Source: Streptomyces sp. NBC_00525
GTDB taxonomy: Bacteria > Actinomycetota > Actinomycetes > Streptomycetales > Streptomycetaceae
Direction of reading: 5' to 3'
Assembly: GCF_036346595.1 (NCBI RefSeq)
Contig: NZ_CP107834.1
Span: 6,572,001 to 6,636,000 of the forward strand
Length of the DNA stretch: 64,000 nucleotides
Each line of letters opens with the position of its first letter. Position 1 is the first letter of the stretch. Below, in pieces: positions 44,153-52,667 of the stretch. A program made the translations under genes and the position numbers. Below the pieces are notes generated by a model. That model saw only the letters and a program-made list of their open reading frames with translations. It ran no database searches and was not told where the DNA came from.

Positions 44153-45988
44153 ATGGGTGGTGAACGGCGCGAGCCACCGACCGACGCGTTCGAGGCGGAG
44201 CTGCACCAGATCGAGGCGCTGAACCGGATGCAGGCACCGGGGCCCGACCCGGCGCTCCCGCCCGGACCCGACCACGGCACACGGGACGAGGGCACCCCGG
44301 AGGAGGCCCGGCGCCGCGACGCCCTGCTGCTCACGGCCGGGCACTCGGTGGCCGCGGCCGACACCCTAGACGAGGCACTCCGGCTCGCCGCAGGCCTGTA
44401 CGCCCGGGACTTCCCGCTGGACGGCCAGGCCGTCTTCGGCGTCGCCGACGGCAACCTCACCGCGCTCGCACAGTACGGATTCCGGCCCGGCGGGGGCGGC
44501 CGCGGCTTCCGCATGCCCATGAACACCGGCTACCCGGCGGCCGAGGTGGCCAGGACCGGGCGGGCCGTCTACCTCGGCTCCGTCGACGAGTACCGCCGCC
44601 GCTTCCCGGCGACCTGGCACATGTCCGCCCGCAAGGGCCGCGAGGCATGGGGCTTCCTTCCCCTGGTGACCGCCGGACGGGTCGTCGGCGTCTGGCTGGC
44701 CGCCTTCCGCAGCCCGATGCAGTTCACCGCGGGCGAGCGCGCCCTGCTCACCGTCACCGGCCGCATGATCGCCCAGGTCCTCGAACAGGCCCGCGCCAGC
44801 CGCGCCGAACTCGAACTCTCGCGGGGACTGCGCCGCAGCATGCACACCGCGGGCGAGGCACCGACCGGGCTGAGCGTCGCCACCCGCTACGTGCCGACCG
44901 GCGGCGGCCTCATGGTCGGCGGCGACTGGTACGACAGCATCGACCTGCCCAACGGCCGGATGGCGGTCGTCATCGGCGACGTCCAGGGACACGATGTGCA
45001 CGCCGCCGGCCTCATGGCCCAGCTGCGCACCGCCGTCCACGCCTACGCCGCCGAGGGACACGGCCCCGACGCCGTCCTGGCCCGGGCCTCCCGCTTCCTG
45101 ACCACCCTCGACGAGGACCGCTTCGCCACCTGCCTCTACATCGAGGCCGACCCCTCCACCGGGGACCTGCACATCGCACGCGCCGGACATCCGCACCCCG
45201 TGCTGCGCATGGGCGACGGCACCTGTGTGCTCAAACACGTCAGCGGCGGCCTCCCGCTCGGGCTGATGCCCGGCGAGGAGGACTACCCCGTGGACACCGT
45301 GCGCCTGCACGAGGGCGAGATCCTCATGCTGTGCACGGACGGCCTGATCGAGAACGGCGGCCACGACATGTACACCGGCTGGGTCCGGGTGCGCGACGCC
45401 TTCTCACCCGGACCCGCCGACGACCTGGAGGCCATGGCCGACCGGCTCATGGCGGCCATCCTCAGCCCCGGCCCCGGCGCCCGCGAGGACGCCGCCGCAC
45501 GCGACGGCGACGACATCGCCCTGCTGCTCCTGCGGCGCGACGCCGTGCACGCCCGCGCCGACCTCAGCCGGCGCCGGCTGGTGCTCACCGTGGGGCAGGA
45601 CCAGGGCGAGGGCCTGGCCGAGGCCCGCGCCGAACTCAAGGCCCTGCTGCACGACTGGGCACGCCCCGACCAGATCGACACCGCGGTGCTCCTGGCGACC
45701 GAACTCCTCGGCAACGTCCTCGTCCACACCGACCAGGACGGCGCCCTCAACGCCACCGTCTCCGGCGAGACCGGCACCCGCCGGCTGCTCGTCGAGGTCA
45801 TGGACCGCGGCGACGAACTGCCCCACCAGCGCACCCCCGGCGAACTCGCCTCGTCGGGGCGCGGCCTGCTCCTGCTGGACATCCTCGCCGACCAGTGGGG
45901 CGTACGGCCCGAGCCGGAGGGGAAGACCGCCTGGTTCGCGCTCAACGAGGCCGCCTCCGCAGAACCGGGCGACATCCCCGGCCTCTGA
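44153..45988 (+). CDS. GAF-SpoIIE phosphatase-HATPase regulator
   Basis: This 611-residue cytoplasmic signalling protein has a GAF-like sensor (about 70-215), a SpoIIE/PP2C phosphatase (about 230-455; VGGDWYDSIDLPNGRMAVVIGD, LCTDGLIENGG) and a C-terminal anti-sigma-factor-type HATPase (about 465-600; ATELLGNVLVHT). It joins phosphatase and kinase functions of a partner-switching pathway in one chain. The ATG at 44153 follows GAAGGGAA. No sigma factor is adjacent, so its partners are unknown. Confidence 0.88.
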   Translation: MGGERREPPTDAFEAELHQIEALNRMQAPGPDPALPPGPDHGTRDEGTPEEARRRDALLLTAGHSVAAADTLDEALRLAAGLYARDFPLDGQAVFGVADGNLTALAQYGFRPGGGGRGFRMPMNTGYPAAEVARTGRAVYLGSVDEYRRRFPATWHMSARKGREAWGFLPLVTAGRVVGVWLAAFRSPMQFTAGERALLTVTGRMIAQVLEQARASRAELELSRGLRRSMHTAGEAPTGLSVATRYVPTGGGLMVGGDWYDSIDLPNGRMAVVIGDVQGHDVHAAGLMAQLRTAVHAYAAEGHGPDAVLARASRFLTTLDEDRFATCLYIEADPSTGDLHIARAGHPHPVLRMGDGTCVLKHVSGGLPLGLMPGEEDYPVDTVRLHEGEILMLCTDGLIENGGHDMYTGWVRVRDAFSPGPADDLEAMADRLMAAILSPGPGAREDAAARDGDDIALLLLRRDAVHARADLSRRRLVLTVGQDQGEGLAEARAELKALLHDWARPDQIDTAVLLATELLGNVLVHTDQDGALNATVSGETGTRRLLVEVMDRGDELPHQRTPGELASSGRGLLLLDILADQWGVRPEPEGKTAWFALNEAASAEPGDIPGL

Positions 45989-46013
45989 CCCGCCCCCGGC
46001 CCCCGGTCTCTGT

Positions 46014-46067
46014 CCCCGCACGCCTCTCAGCCGGCTCCGCCCCCGGCCCCCGCACGCCTCTCAGCCG
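46014..46067. repeat. 20-bp direct repeat spanning thrE 3' end
   Basis: CCCCGCACGCCTCTCAGCCG occurs at 46014-46033 and again at 46048-46067. The second copy contains the stop codon of the ThrE-type gene, so the gene's last bases have been duplicated into the spacer. Confidence 0.75.
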
Positions 46068-47320
46068 TCGCCCGGCCGCTGGGCCGCCACCGCGCCCAGG
46101 AGCAGCCCGGCACCGATCGCCATCACGATGGTGATCAGCTCCGTCAGATCGCGGAAGCCCTCGATGGCGTACCCGCCCGCCAGCGCCGTCAGCCCCCGCA
46201 TGCCCAGCGAGCCCACCGTCAGTGTGAAGAAGCCCGGCAGCACCAGGACCAGGCGCGGCGGGCGGCCGGGCCGACGCGCCAGCCAGGTCGTGGCGGCCCC
46301 CAGCACGACCGCCGCCACGAACGTCCCGCCCACGTCCCCCAGCAGCGCCGTGAACCCTGTCTGCACCCCCACCGTCAGATACACCAGCGCCAGCAGCATG
46401 CCGAGCAGCCGCGCGGGTACGGCGAAGGCCAGCAGGGCGCCCGCGGTGAACACGATCCAGCTCGCGAACAGCACCCAGCGCGGCAGATCCGAACCGGCCG
46501 CCACATCGAACAGGTCCTGGCGCGGGCGGCCCGTGACGACCAGCCCCAGGATCACGCCCACATAGAGCTGCACCAGCAGCGCGACCGCGTACACCAGACG
46601 GATGGCGCCGGTCGTGAGGTAGCCGGCCGCCAGTTCGGCCGCCGCCGCGCTCAGATAGTCGCCGGGCACGAAGAAGAACAGCGCCGGCAGCATCAGCAGC
46701 ACCGGCCCGCCGTGCGCCGGCGTGCGCGCGAACACCTCCAGCGTGATCAGCGAGACCGTCACCGCCACGACCAGCGGCAGCACCTTCGCCAGCCGGGGCA
46801 GCCGGTCCGCCGCCACCGCCAGGCCCCCAGCGACCGCCGCCAGGACCGCGGTGCTCCCGATCTCGTACCAGGTCGGCTGCATCAGCGGGGCGAAGCCCAC
46901 CGAGAACAGCACGATCCCCACCAGCTTCGCCCACCAGGGGTACGGGGGAGCGGCACGGGCGATCGCGTCGAGCCGGCGCCCGGCCCGAAGGGCATCGAGC
47001 CGGCCCGCCGCCACCTCGTCCACCAGCGGCTTCAGCGCCACCACCTGGTCCATCCGGAAGACCTCCGGAAAGGCGCGCACCACGACCACGGAGTCCCGGC
47101 CGTGCGAGCGCACGGCGAGCGTGGCCGCGTCGGGCAGCACGGCCACCGACGCGGTGCCGCCCAGCCCGCGCGCCGCCGAGACGACCGAGCGCTCGATCTG
47201 CTCCGCGCCCTCACCGCTCGTGCCCAGCAGCAGCCGGGTCAGCCCGTCGAGGAAGCCGACGACGGCCTCGTGCCCGCCGTCGCGGTCGGTGTCCGCGTCC
47301 GCGTCCGGCCCCTCGCTCAT
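46061..47320 (-). CDS. thrE: ThrE-family threonine/serine exporter
   Basis: This 419-residue membrane protein has a soluble N-terminal domain (ThrE/DUF1212, about 20-140) followed by about ten hydrophobic helices (DUF1212 plus DUF3815 parts fused). It fits the actinobacterial threonine/serine exporter family, which uses the proton motive force. The stop is shared with the local 20-bp repeat. It is followed by no clear hairpin of its own. The substrate assignment rests on family membership. Confidence 0.75.
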   Translation of the reverse strand: MSEGPDADADTDRDGGHEAVVGFLDGLTRLLLGTSGEGAEQIERSVVSAARGLGGTASVAVLPDAATLAVRSHGRDSVVVVRAFPEVFRMDQVVALKPLVDEVAAGRLDALRAGRRLDAIARAAPPYPWWAKLVGIVLFSVGFAPLMQPTWYEIGSTAVLAAVAGGLAVAADRLPRLAKVLPLVVAVTVSLITLEVFARTPAHGGPVLLMLPALFFFVPGDYLSAAAAELAAGYLTTGAIRLVYAVALLVQLYVGVILGLVVTGRPRQDLFDVAAGSDLPRWVLFASWIVFTAGALLAFAVPARLLGMLLALVYLTVGVQTGFTALLGDVGGTFVAAVVLGAATTWLARRPGRPPRLVLVLPGFFTLTVGSLGMRGLTALAGGYAIEGFRDLTELITIVMAIGAGLLLGAVAAQRPGDG

Positions 47321-47338
47321 CGGCCCCGCCCGCCGCGC

Positions 47339-48694
47339 TCAGCGCGCGGTGCGCGCGAAGGTCTGGAGGAACAGCGCCTCCACATGAGCCATGTGCTCGA
47401 TCTCCGCCGGATCGACGCTCTCGTTGGGCGCGTGGATGAGGCACTGCGGTTCCTCGACGCCCATCAGGATGATCTCCGCCGAAGGACAGGCGTCCGCGAG
47501 GACGTTGCAGAGCGGAATGGAACCGCCCTGCCCGAGGAACGTCATCGGCCGCCCGTACACCGCGGCCATCGCCTCGCCCAGCGCCCGGTAGGCGGGCCCG
47601 TCCGTCGCCGCGCGGAACGGCGCGCCGGCCGACTCCGGCTCCACCGACACCCGTGCCCCCCAGGGAGTGGCGTCGGTCAGATGGTCCGTCAGCGCACGCT
47701 GGGCGGCCTTCGGGTCGGTGCCCGGCGGGATGCGCAGGCTCACCCGGGCGCGGGCCCTGGCCGGCACCGACGCGGACGACCCGACCACGGGCGGGCAGTC
47801 GATGCCGAGGACGGTGACGGCCGGACGGGCCCACAGCAGATCGGACACCGAGCCGGTACCGATGAGCGGCACCCCGTCCAGGACACCGGCGTCCTCGCGG
47901 AACCGGTCCTCCTCGTAGTGCGCGCCCTCCCACGTCCCGGTCGCGTCCAGGCCGTTGATCCGCGTCGCCCCGGTCTGCGGGTCGCGCAGGGTGGAGAGCA
48001 GCTGCACCAGGGCGGCCAGCGCGTCGGGCGCCGGGCCGCCGAACATGCCCGAGTGCACCTCCCCGGCCAGCGTCTCCACGGTGACGACGACGTTGACCAG
48101 ACCGCGCAGCGAGGTGGTGGCGGTGCCGACCCCCACGGCCGCGTTCCCGGTGTCGCAGACCAGCAGGGCGTCGGCCGCGAACAGTTCGGGGTGCGCGGCC
48201 ACGTACGCGTCGAGGCCCCCGGTGCCCTGCTCCTCCGAACCCTCGGCCACGAACGTCAGCCCCACCGGGATGTCGTCGCCGAGCGCGCGCAGTGCGGTGA
48301 GGTGCATGACGATGTTGCCCTTGCAGTCCGCCGCGCCCCGCCCGTACCAGCGGCCGTCGCGCTCGGTGAGGGTGAAGGGCGGGGTGGTCCACGCGTCGTC
48401 GTCCAGCGGGGGCTGTACGTCGTAGTGGCAGTACAGCAGCACGGTCGGCGCGCCCGGCGGGGCCGGCCGGTGCCCCATGACGGCGTCGCTGCCGTCGGGG
48501 GTCTCCACGAGGCGTACGTCCCGCAGACCGGCCTCGGTGAAGGCGTCCGCGACCCACCGGGCCGCCCGCACGCACTCCTCGGGCGGATACTGCCGGGGGT
48601 CGGCCACCGAGGGGATGGCGACCAGTTCCGTCAGGTCGGTCCGTGCGCGGGACATCAGGTCGGCGATACGTCCGGCGAGTGCGTCGGTGGCCAT
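47339..48694 (-). CDS. M20-family dipeptidase
   Basis: This 451-residue zinc metallopeptidase of the M20 (ArgE/DapE/carnosinase-like) family carries LLYCHYDVQPP (metal His and catalytic Asp), GRGAADCKG (bridging Asp) and VAEGSEEQGTGG (catalytic and metal Glu). A dimerisation domain sits in the middle and a C-terminal His in IHAPNESV. The true start is the ATG at 48694, which overlaps the stop of the small upstream gene. It probably hydrolyses dipeptides in the cytoplasm. Confidence 0.9.
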   Translation of the reverse strand: MATDALAGRIADLMSRARTDLTELVAIPSVADPRQYPPEECVRAARWVADAFTEAGLRDVRLVETPDGSDAVMGHRPAPPGAPTVLLYCHYDVQPPLDDDAWTTPPFTLTERDGRWYGRGAADCKGNIVMHLTALRALGDDIPVGLTFVAEGSEEQGTGGLDAYVAAHPELFAADALLVCDTGNAAVGVGTATTSLRGLVNVVVTVETLAGEVHSGMFGGPAPDALAALVQLLSTLRDPQTGATRINGLDATGTWEGAHYEEDRFREDAGVLDGVPLIGTGSVSDLLWARPAVTVLGIDCPPVVGSSASVPARARARVSLRIPPGTDPKAAQRALTDHLTDATPWGARVSVEPESAGAPFRAATDGPAYRALGEAMAAVYGRPMTFLGQGGSIPLCNVLADACPSAEIILMGVEEPQCLIHAPNESVDPAEIEHMAHVEALFLQTFARTAR

Positions 48695-49131
48695 CAGCGC
48701 CTCACAGTGTTCTCGGTCTTGAGGTCGTCGAGCTTGTCCTCGATCTTGTCCAGCTTGTCCGGGCAGTAGATCTCCAGGATCTTCGCCTCGGCCCGCACCG
48801 CCTGGGTGTCCCCGATGACGGGGCGGATGCCGGGGCCGGTGGCGCCGTTGGACAGGCTGATCTTCCAGAGCGCCGACTTGAGCGCCGAGCCGGGCTTCTC
48901 GCAGACCTGGCCGCCGTCGTCGCCCAGGGTGCGCGCGATGGTGCCCACGTCGGGCCTCGGGTAGCCGGCCTCCTCGGCGGCGTCGGCGAGCTGTTCGGCC
49001 TTCCGCGTCGCCTGGTTGTTCGCCTTGACCTTCTCGTACTGGACGACGCCGACGACGGCGAGCGCCACCAGGAGGACGATCGCGCCCACGTACAGCCAGC
49101 GGTGCTCGGAGGCGAAACGGGTGGGGCTCAT
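48694..49131 (-). CDS. Small membrane-anchored hypothetical protein
   Basis: This 145-residue protein has one N-terminal transmembrane helix (WLYVGAIVLLVALAVVGVV) and an extracytoplasmic, charged domain with two cysteines (VCEKPGSAL; EIYCPDKLDK). It overlaps both its neighbours by one to four bases, so it was co-transcribed with the permease upstream and the dipeptidase downstream. Prophage insertion has probably removed the native promoter of this operon. Confidence 0.65.
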   Translation of the reverse strand: MSPTRFASEHRWLYVGAIVLLVALAVVGVVQYEKVKANNQATRKAEQLADAAEEAGYPRPDVGTIARTLGDDGGQVCEKPGSALKSALWKISLSNGATGPGIRPVIGDTQAVRAEAKILEIYCPDKLDKIEDKLDDLKTENTVRR

Positions 49132-49471
49132 GACGCGGCCTCCTCACCGGCGGCGGCCGTCCGCCAGCCGGGCTTGCGCAGCTTCAGGAACAGCCACGGG
49201 ATCAGCAGCCCCAGGATGACCAGACCGCCGCCGATGATCGCCACGTACACACCGACGCTGCCGCCGCCGAACTGGGACGGTGGTACGAAGCCGATGGCCA
49301 GGGCCGCGACGGAGGCCAGCAGGCCGACGACGCACAGCACGGGGAGCGCGGGGACGCGGTAGCCGCGCGGGTGGTCCGGCTGGGTCTTCCGCAGCCGGAC
49401 GGCGGCCACGAACATCAGCAGGTAGACGATGAGATAGACCTGCGTCGTGATGGTCGAGAAGATCCAGTATA
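49128..49471 (-). pseudogene. C-terminal remnant of APC-family amino-acid permease, cut by prophage
   Basis: About 114 residues remain of an amino-acid/polyamine permease, from YWIFSTITTQVYLIVYLLMFVA through KTQPDHPRGYR (a conserved cytoplasmic loop) and two more helices to the C-terminus. A normal family member has about 450-500 residues, so most of the gene is missing. Upstream of about 49471 the frame runs into sequence belonging to the integrase side of the prophage. The missing N-terminal part should lie at the far end of the prophage. Confidence 0.85.
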
Positions 49472-49484
49472 CCCCTTGTGGTAT
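49469..49484. other. Probable left attachment-site core (attL)
   Basis: ATACC-CCTTGT-GGTAT forms an inverted repeat exactly where permease homology stops and 33 bases before the integrase start. Tyrosine recombinases recognise such short arm pairs around a 6-8 base crossover region. The right-hand copy is outside the window, so the exact core cannot be fixed. Confidence 0.6.
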
Positions 49485-49516
49485 GATGATCTGCAAAAAC
49501 AGCGGAGACGTCACGG

Positions 49517-50545
49517 ATGTCTGATTTCACCCTTCATGACGCAGTACATACCTACCTAGACGCGCTCCGCAACGAGGGTGCTCCACACGGGACGATCAAG
49601 CAGTACCGAAGCGTCCTGTACCGCCTCACTGCCCGCTATCAGGGCCGCCAGTACGGCGGGATCAAGACCAAGGACCTCGCCCAGTTCCTCTACGGCCCGG
49701 ACGGCATCACGACGGGCAAGGCGGCGTCTACCGGCGGCGCCTACCGGGCGGCTCTCCGGTCGTTCTTCGCGTACGGCCATCTCATGGGCTGGGGCCCGGT
49801 CGTCGTCGTCCCGCAGCCGGTCATCCGCCAACGCTCTGGACGCCCCCAGGAGCGCCCGACGCGGCTTGCCCCCACCGAGCTGCACCTGATGCTCCAGCGG
49901 TGCCCAGACGCCGCCCAGGGGCGCGTCCTGCGGGGGATGGTGGCGGTCGCCATGAACACCGCGCTCCGGCTCTCCGACATAGTCAAGATCGAGATTGGCC
50001 ATATCGACCTCGCCAAAGGCGAGTTGGCCGTCTGGAGCCAGAAGACGCAGCGGTTCAACACCTGGCCGATCACGGCGGACCTGGACCGGGAGCTTCGGGA
50101 CTACATGACCTGGTACACGGCTACGACGGGCGTCACCTTCGCCGACGCCGGGCGCTTCCTGTTCCCCGGCTGGGGTACGACGCGGGTCGTCGGGGGCTTC
50201 GCGGCGACCCCGGAGCCGTCGCGGCACACGTCGCCGACCTGGGCGAACGTCCACATTCACCGGCTGTTCGAGGCGTGCGGCATCGCGGTCGAGTCCGGCG
50301 AGGCGTGGCACACGATCCGCCGGTCGGTCGCCCGGATCTACTTCGACACCCTCCGCGAAGAGGTCTCGTACGACCACGCGCTCCGGCAGGTGTCGGTGCT
50401 GCTCGATCACGCCAACTCGGCGACCACGGAACGGTACCTCGGCACCCGCGCCGAGAAGGAAGCTGTGGACCGGTCGTTGAAGGGGAAGCGGCTGATTCCG
50501 GCTCCGGCCAGCGGCGTGATCGACATGACTCGGCGGGCCGCGTAG
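49517..50545 (+). CDS. int: Tyrosine-recombinase phage integrase
   Basis: This 342-residue integrase has an N-terminal SAM-like core-binding domain (about 1-100) and a catalytic domain with Arg151 (ALRLSD), His265/Arg268 (WHTIRR), His298 (LLDHAN) and the nucleophile Tyr307 (TERYLG). All key residues are intact. GCGGAGA lies eight bases before the ATG. Its position beside the attachment core and the truncated permease identifies the insertion event. Confidence 0.93.
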   Translation: MSDFTLHDAVHTYLDALRNEGAPHGTIKQYRSVLYRLTARYQGRQYGGIKTKDLAQFLYGPDGITTGKAASTGGAYRAALRSFFAYGHLMGWGPVVVVPQPVIRQRSGRPQERPTRLAPTELHLMLQRCPDAAQGRVLRGMVAVAMNTALRLSDIVKIEIGHIDLAKGELAVWSQKTQRFNTWPITADLDRELRDYMTWYTATTGVTFADAGRFLFPGWGTTRVVGGFAATPEPSRHTSPTWANVHIHRLFEACGIAVESGEAWHTIRRSVARIYFDTLREEVSYDHALRQVSVLLDHANSATTERYLGTRAEKEAVDRSLKGKRLIPAPASGVIDMTRRAA

Positions 50546-50549
50546 TGAA

Positions 50550-50592
50550 GCCCCTGCCGCCGGGGGCTTCGGGGGCGTCCGGCGGCAGGGGC
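50550..50592. terminator. Bidirectional terminator after integrase
   Basis: A perfect 12-bp stem (50550-50561 with 50581-50592) with a 19-base loop separates the integrase from the convergent small gene. Confidence 0.85.
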
Positions 50593-50601
50593 GGTCTGGG
50601 G

Positions 50602-50865
50602 TTAGTTCTTCCGTCGTCGGGCGCGGCGGGCGCGCTCCTCGTTCTCTTCGGTTTCCCGCTGCTTCTTCTGCCGCTGCTTCAGCACCTCGTGCGGGTGGCG
50701 GCCGATCTCGACTGCGCAGTCGGTCGACAGCGACGGGTCGTACTGGGGGCTGTTGGGCATCCGGGTCTGCTGCCACTGCTCCATCAGGGCGCCGCACACA
50801 AGGCATCCCGGCGTCGGCTGCGGGGCGGGCAGGGGGGCGGCTAGGAAGATGTCCTCGGTTTCCAT
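50602..50865 (-). CDS. Small phage protein with CxxC motif
   Basis: This 87-residue protein has CLVC near residue 21, a later Cys and an HPH, which together could bind zinc. Its C-terminal third is very charged (KQRQKKQRETEENEERARRARRRKN) and probably a helix that binds nucleic acid. The ATG at 50865 follows GGGGAG. No family is recognised. Confidence 0.6.
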   Translation of the reverse strand: METEDIFLAAPLPAPQPTPGCLVCGALMEQWQQTRMPNSPQYDPSLSTDCAVEIGRHPHEVLKQRQKKQRETEENEERARRARRRKN

Positions 50866-50907
50866 GCGTCCAGGGTCTCCCCAGGCAGTGACGCTTTCCA
50901 GTAGCTA

Positions 50908-50936
50908 AGTGGTGACTAGTGGTGACTAGGTACCCT
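50908..50936 (+). promoter_or_regulatory. Tandem-repeat operator and likely leaderless promoter of XRE gene
   Basis: AGTGGTGACT is repeated without gap at 50908-50917 and 50918-50927. TACCCT (50931-50936) ends six bases before the ATG at 50943, the geometry of a leaderless transcript, and no ribosome site is seen. Two repeats one helical turn apart fit an operator for the XRE protein itself. Confidence 0.5.
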
Positions 50937-50942
50937 GCCACC

Positions 50943-51941
50943 ATGAGCTTCGGGGACAACGTCCGGTCCGCCCTCCAAGAACGTGGGGTGTCGATCCGCG
51001 CCGCCGCCAAAGCCCTGAACTACGACCACGCCTACCTATCCCGCGTGATCAACGGCAAACAAGCCCCGTCCCGCGAACTCGCCCACGCCATCGACAAGTT
51101 CGTCGGCGCAGACGGCGCACTCGCCGCCCTCGGTGTCCGCCTCGACGGCGACGACGTCGACAGGGTCCGGAAGGTACTCCAGGACGCGTCCAGGCTCGAC
51201 GCCCAGGCCGTGAAATCCCTCGCCGGGGTTCTGGCGGCCGAACGCCGACTCGATGACACCCTCGGCCCCTGCCCCCTCATTCCGGGCGCCAGAGGCGACG
51301 CCAGCAGCCTCCGGCAGCTCCTCCGCGCGGCCCGTGGCCCACACCGCCTCGCCCTGGCCGACGTCGTCGCCGAGTGGGTGCAGTTCGAGGGGTGGCTTCA
51401 CGCGTCGGCTGGCAACTTCGGCGACGCCGTCCCGCTCCTCGTTGAAGCCCTCGATCTGGCCGACGAAGCGGAGTCCCCGACCCTCGCCGCCCAGGCACTC
51501 AACTTCCGGGGCTACATCGCCCGCCAACAGCGCCGCCCGATGGCCGTCGCCCGGTGGTTCTACGCCGCGTACACGACGCCCGGCGCCCACCCGGCACAGC
51601 GCATGGGGGACGCCGCACAGACCGCCCAGGGGCTAGCCGAACTGGGCAGATTCACCGACGCCCGGCGCATGCTCGACGAAGCTGCCGCGCTCGCCGATCC
51701 GGCCGCCGACCAACCCCCAGGCACCGCCTACTGGTTGACGCCGACGTTCCAGCGACTCAACCTCGGCCTGGCACACCTCGGCCTCGGCGACCATGACACC
51801 GCCGTTGATCATCTCGCGGCCGGCCTCGACGGACTGCCCGACGACCAGCGGAACGCTGAATGGACCGTCGAATACAAAGACGCCCTAAACGCAGCAAGGG
51901 CCGGACACGTTGAGGTCCATGTCCGGCCTGATGTCGTCTAG
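50943..51941 (+). CDS. XRE-family HTH regulator with TPR-like C-terminus
   Basis: This 332-residue protein has an N-terminal helix-turn-helix (about 5-60; VSIRAAAKALNYDHAYLSRVINGKQAPSRE) and a long helical region rich in alanine and leucine with TPR-like pairs (GWLHASAGNFGDAVPLLVEALDLADEA; GLAHLGLGDHDTAVDHLAAGL). In actinophages such proteins replace the short CI-type repressor, so it is the best candidate for lysogeny control. The TPR part may sense a peptide or protein. It is convergent with the lipoprotein gene, overlapping by four bases. Confidence 0.82.
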   Translation: MSFGDNVRSALQERGVSIRAAAKALNYDHAYLSRVINGKQAPSRELAHAIDKFVGADGALAALGVRLDGDDVDRVRKVLQDASRLDAQAVKSLAGVLAAERRLDDTLGPCPLIPGARGDASSLRQLLRAARGPHRLALADVVAEWVQFEGWLHASAGNFGDAVPLLVEALDLADEAESPTLAAQALNFRGYIARQQRRPMAVARWFYAAYTTPGAHPAQRMGDAAQTAQGLAELGRFTDARRMLDEAAALADPAADQPPGTAYWLTPTFQRLNLGLAHLGLGDHDTAVDHLAAGLDGLPDDQRNAEWTVEYKDALNAARAGHVEVHVRPDVV

Positions 51942-52345
51942 TTGGTGACTTCCCACCCCTGGGCGCCCAAGAACATCCGGTACGCCTGATCGCCGATGGC
52001 CTGGACGCGGGCATCACTCAGGCCGTCGCACTCCGGCGGCGTCTCCTGCGAACCGGTCGGGTGCTCCAGCTCCGCCATGAATCGGTTCAGGCAGCCGTCC
52101 CACGCCGGGTTCCACTCCTCGCCGGGTGCCGGAGTGTCCTGGACGGCCGCCTGCGGGGCCGCCGGGGCCGGGGCGGTGTCCTTGGCCGGGGGCCGCTCGA
52201 CAGCGCTCTGGGCGGGCGTCGGGGACGCCTTCGCCGGGGCCGACGATGTCGCTGCCGGGGCGTCGCCGTCGCCGCAGGCCGTCATGCCGAAGATGGCGGC
52301 GAGGCTGATCATGACTCCGACGACGATCTTCTTCGTGCTATGCAT
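51938..52345 (-). CDS. Prophage-encoded lipoprotein
   Basis: This 135-residue protein has a signal peptide with lipobox GMTACG (about residues 19-25), a proline/alanine-rich linker (about 30-75) and a small C-terminal domain with two cysteines (GCLNRF and ECDGLS). Its position in a repressor-side operon suggests expression in the lysogen. Similar lipoproteins in other prophages block superinfection, but that role is not shown by sequence here. It is the last gene of a leftward chain. Confidence 0.7.
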   Translation of the reverse strand: MHSTKKIVVGVMISLAAIFGMTACGDGDAPAATSSAPAKASPTPAQSAVERPPAKDTAPAPAAPQAAVQDTPAPGEEWNPAWDGCLNRFMAELEHPTGSQETPPECDGLSDARVQAIGDQAYRMFLGAQGWEVTN

Positions 52346-52466
52346 TTCCGTCTTCCTCTTCCGCTGTTTCGGTGGTTGCTCGTGCTATGAGTTCTTCGAG
52401 GGTCGGGTGAACGGGATCGTCACAGTCGCCGTCCTCGCAAAACTCGTCCCAGGGTTCATGATTCAT
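52338..52466 (-). CDS. Small acidic phage protein (42 aa)
   Basis: MNHEPWDEFCEDGDCDDPVH begins a 42-residue, strongly acidic protein ending in ETAEEEDGNA. Its TAG overlaps the lipoprotein start (ATGCATAG), and its ATG overlaps the end of the upstream frame. Two cysteines and two histidines could bind a metal. The function is unknown. Confidence 0.55.
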   Translation of the reverse strand: MNHEPWDEFCEDGDCDDPVHPTLEELIARATTETAEEEDGNA

Positions 52467-52611
52467 CTTGTTGTTCCGCTTCCAGTTCGCGAAGGAGCCG
52501 CCTGTATTTGCGGAGCCGGTCTCGTGCCTTCATATCGTGATCGAGGTCGTCTTCTTGTAGCCGCCGTTCAAACGCCGCGATTGCGGCGCATATCTCGTCA
52601 AGGTCGTGCAT
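52456..52611 (-). CDS. Small helical phage protein (51 aa)
   Basis: MHDLDEICAAIAAFERRLQE starts a 51-residue charged protein that should be a two-helix hairpin (RDRLRKYRRLLRELEAEQQ). It overlaps the next gene by eleven bases. It is too short for family assignment. Confidence 0.55.
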   Translation of the reverse strand: MHDLDEICAAIAAFERRLQEDDLDHDMKARDRLRKYRRLLRELEAEQQDES

Positions 52612-52667
52612 CGGCCGTCTCTTTCACACAGGCCGGATGCGGGTAAACCGGCTCGCTCTTCAGCTAT

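Noticed and set aside
49440..49520. tRNA gene as prophage attachment site
   Set aside because: I found no cloverleaf or tRNA 3' end at the junction. The broken gene is clearly a permease.
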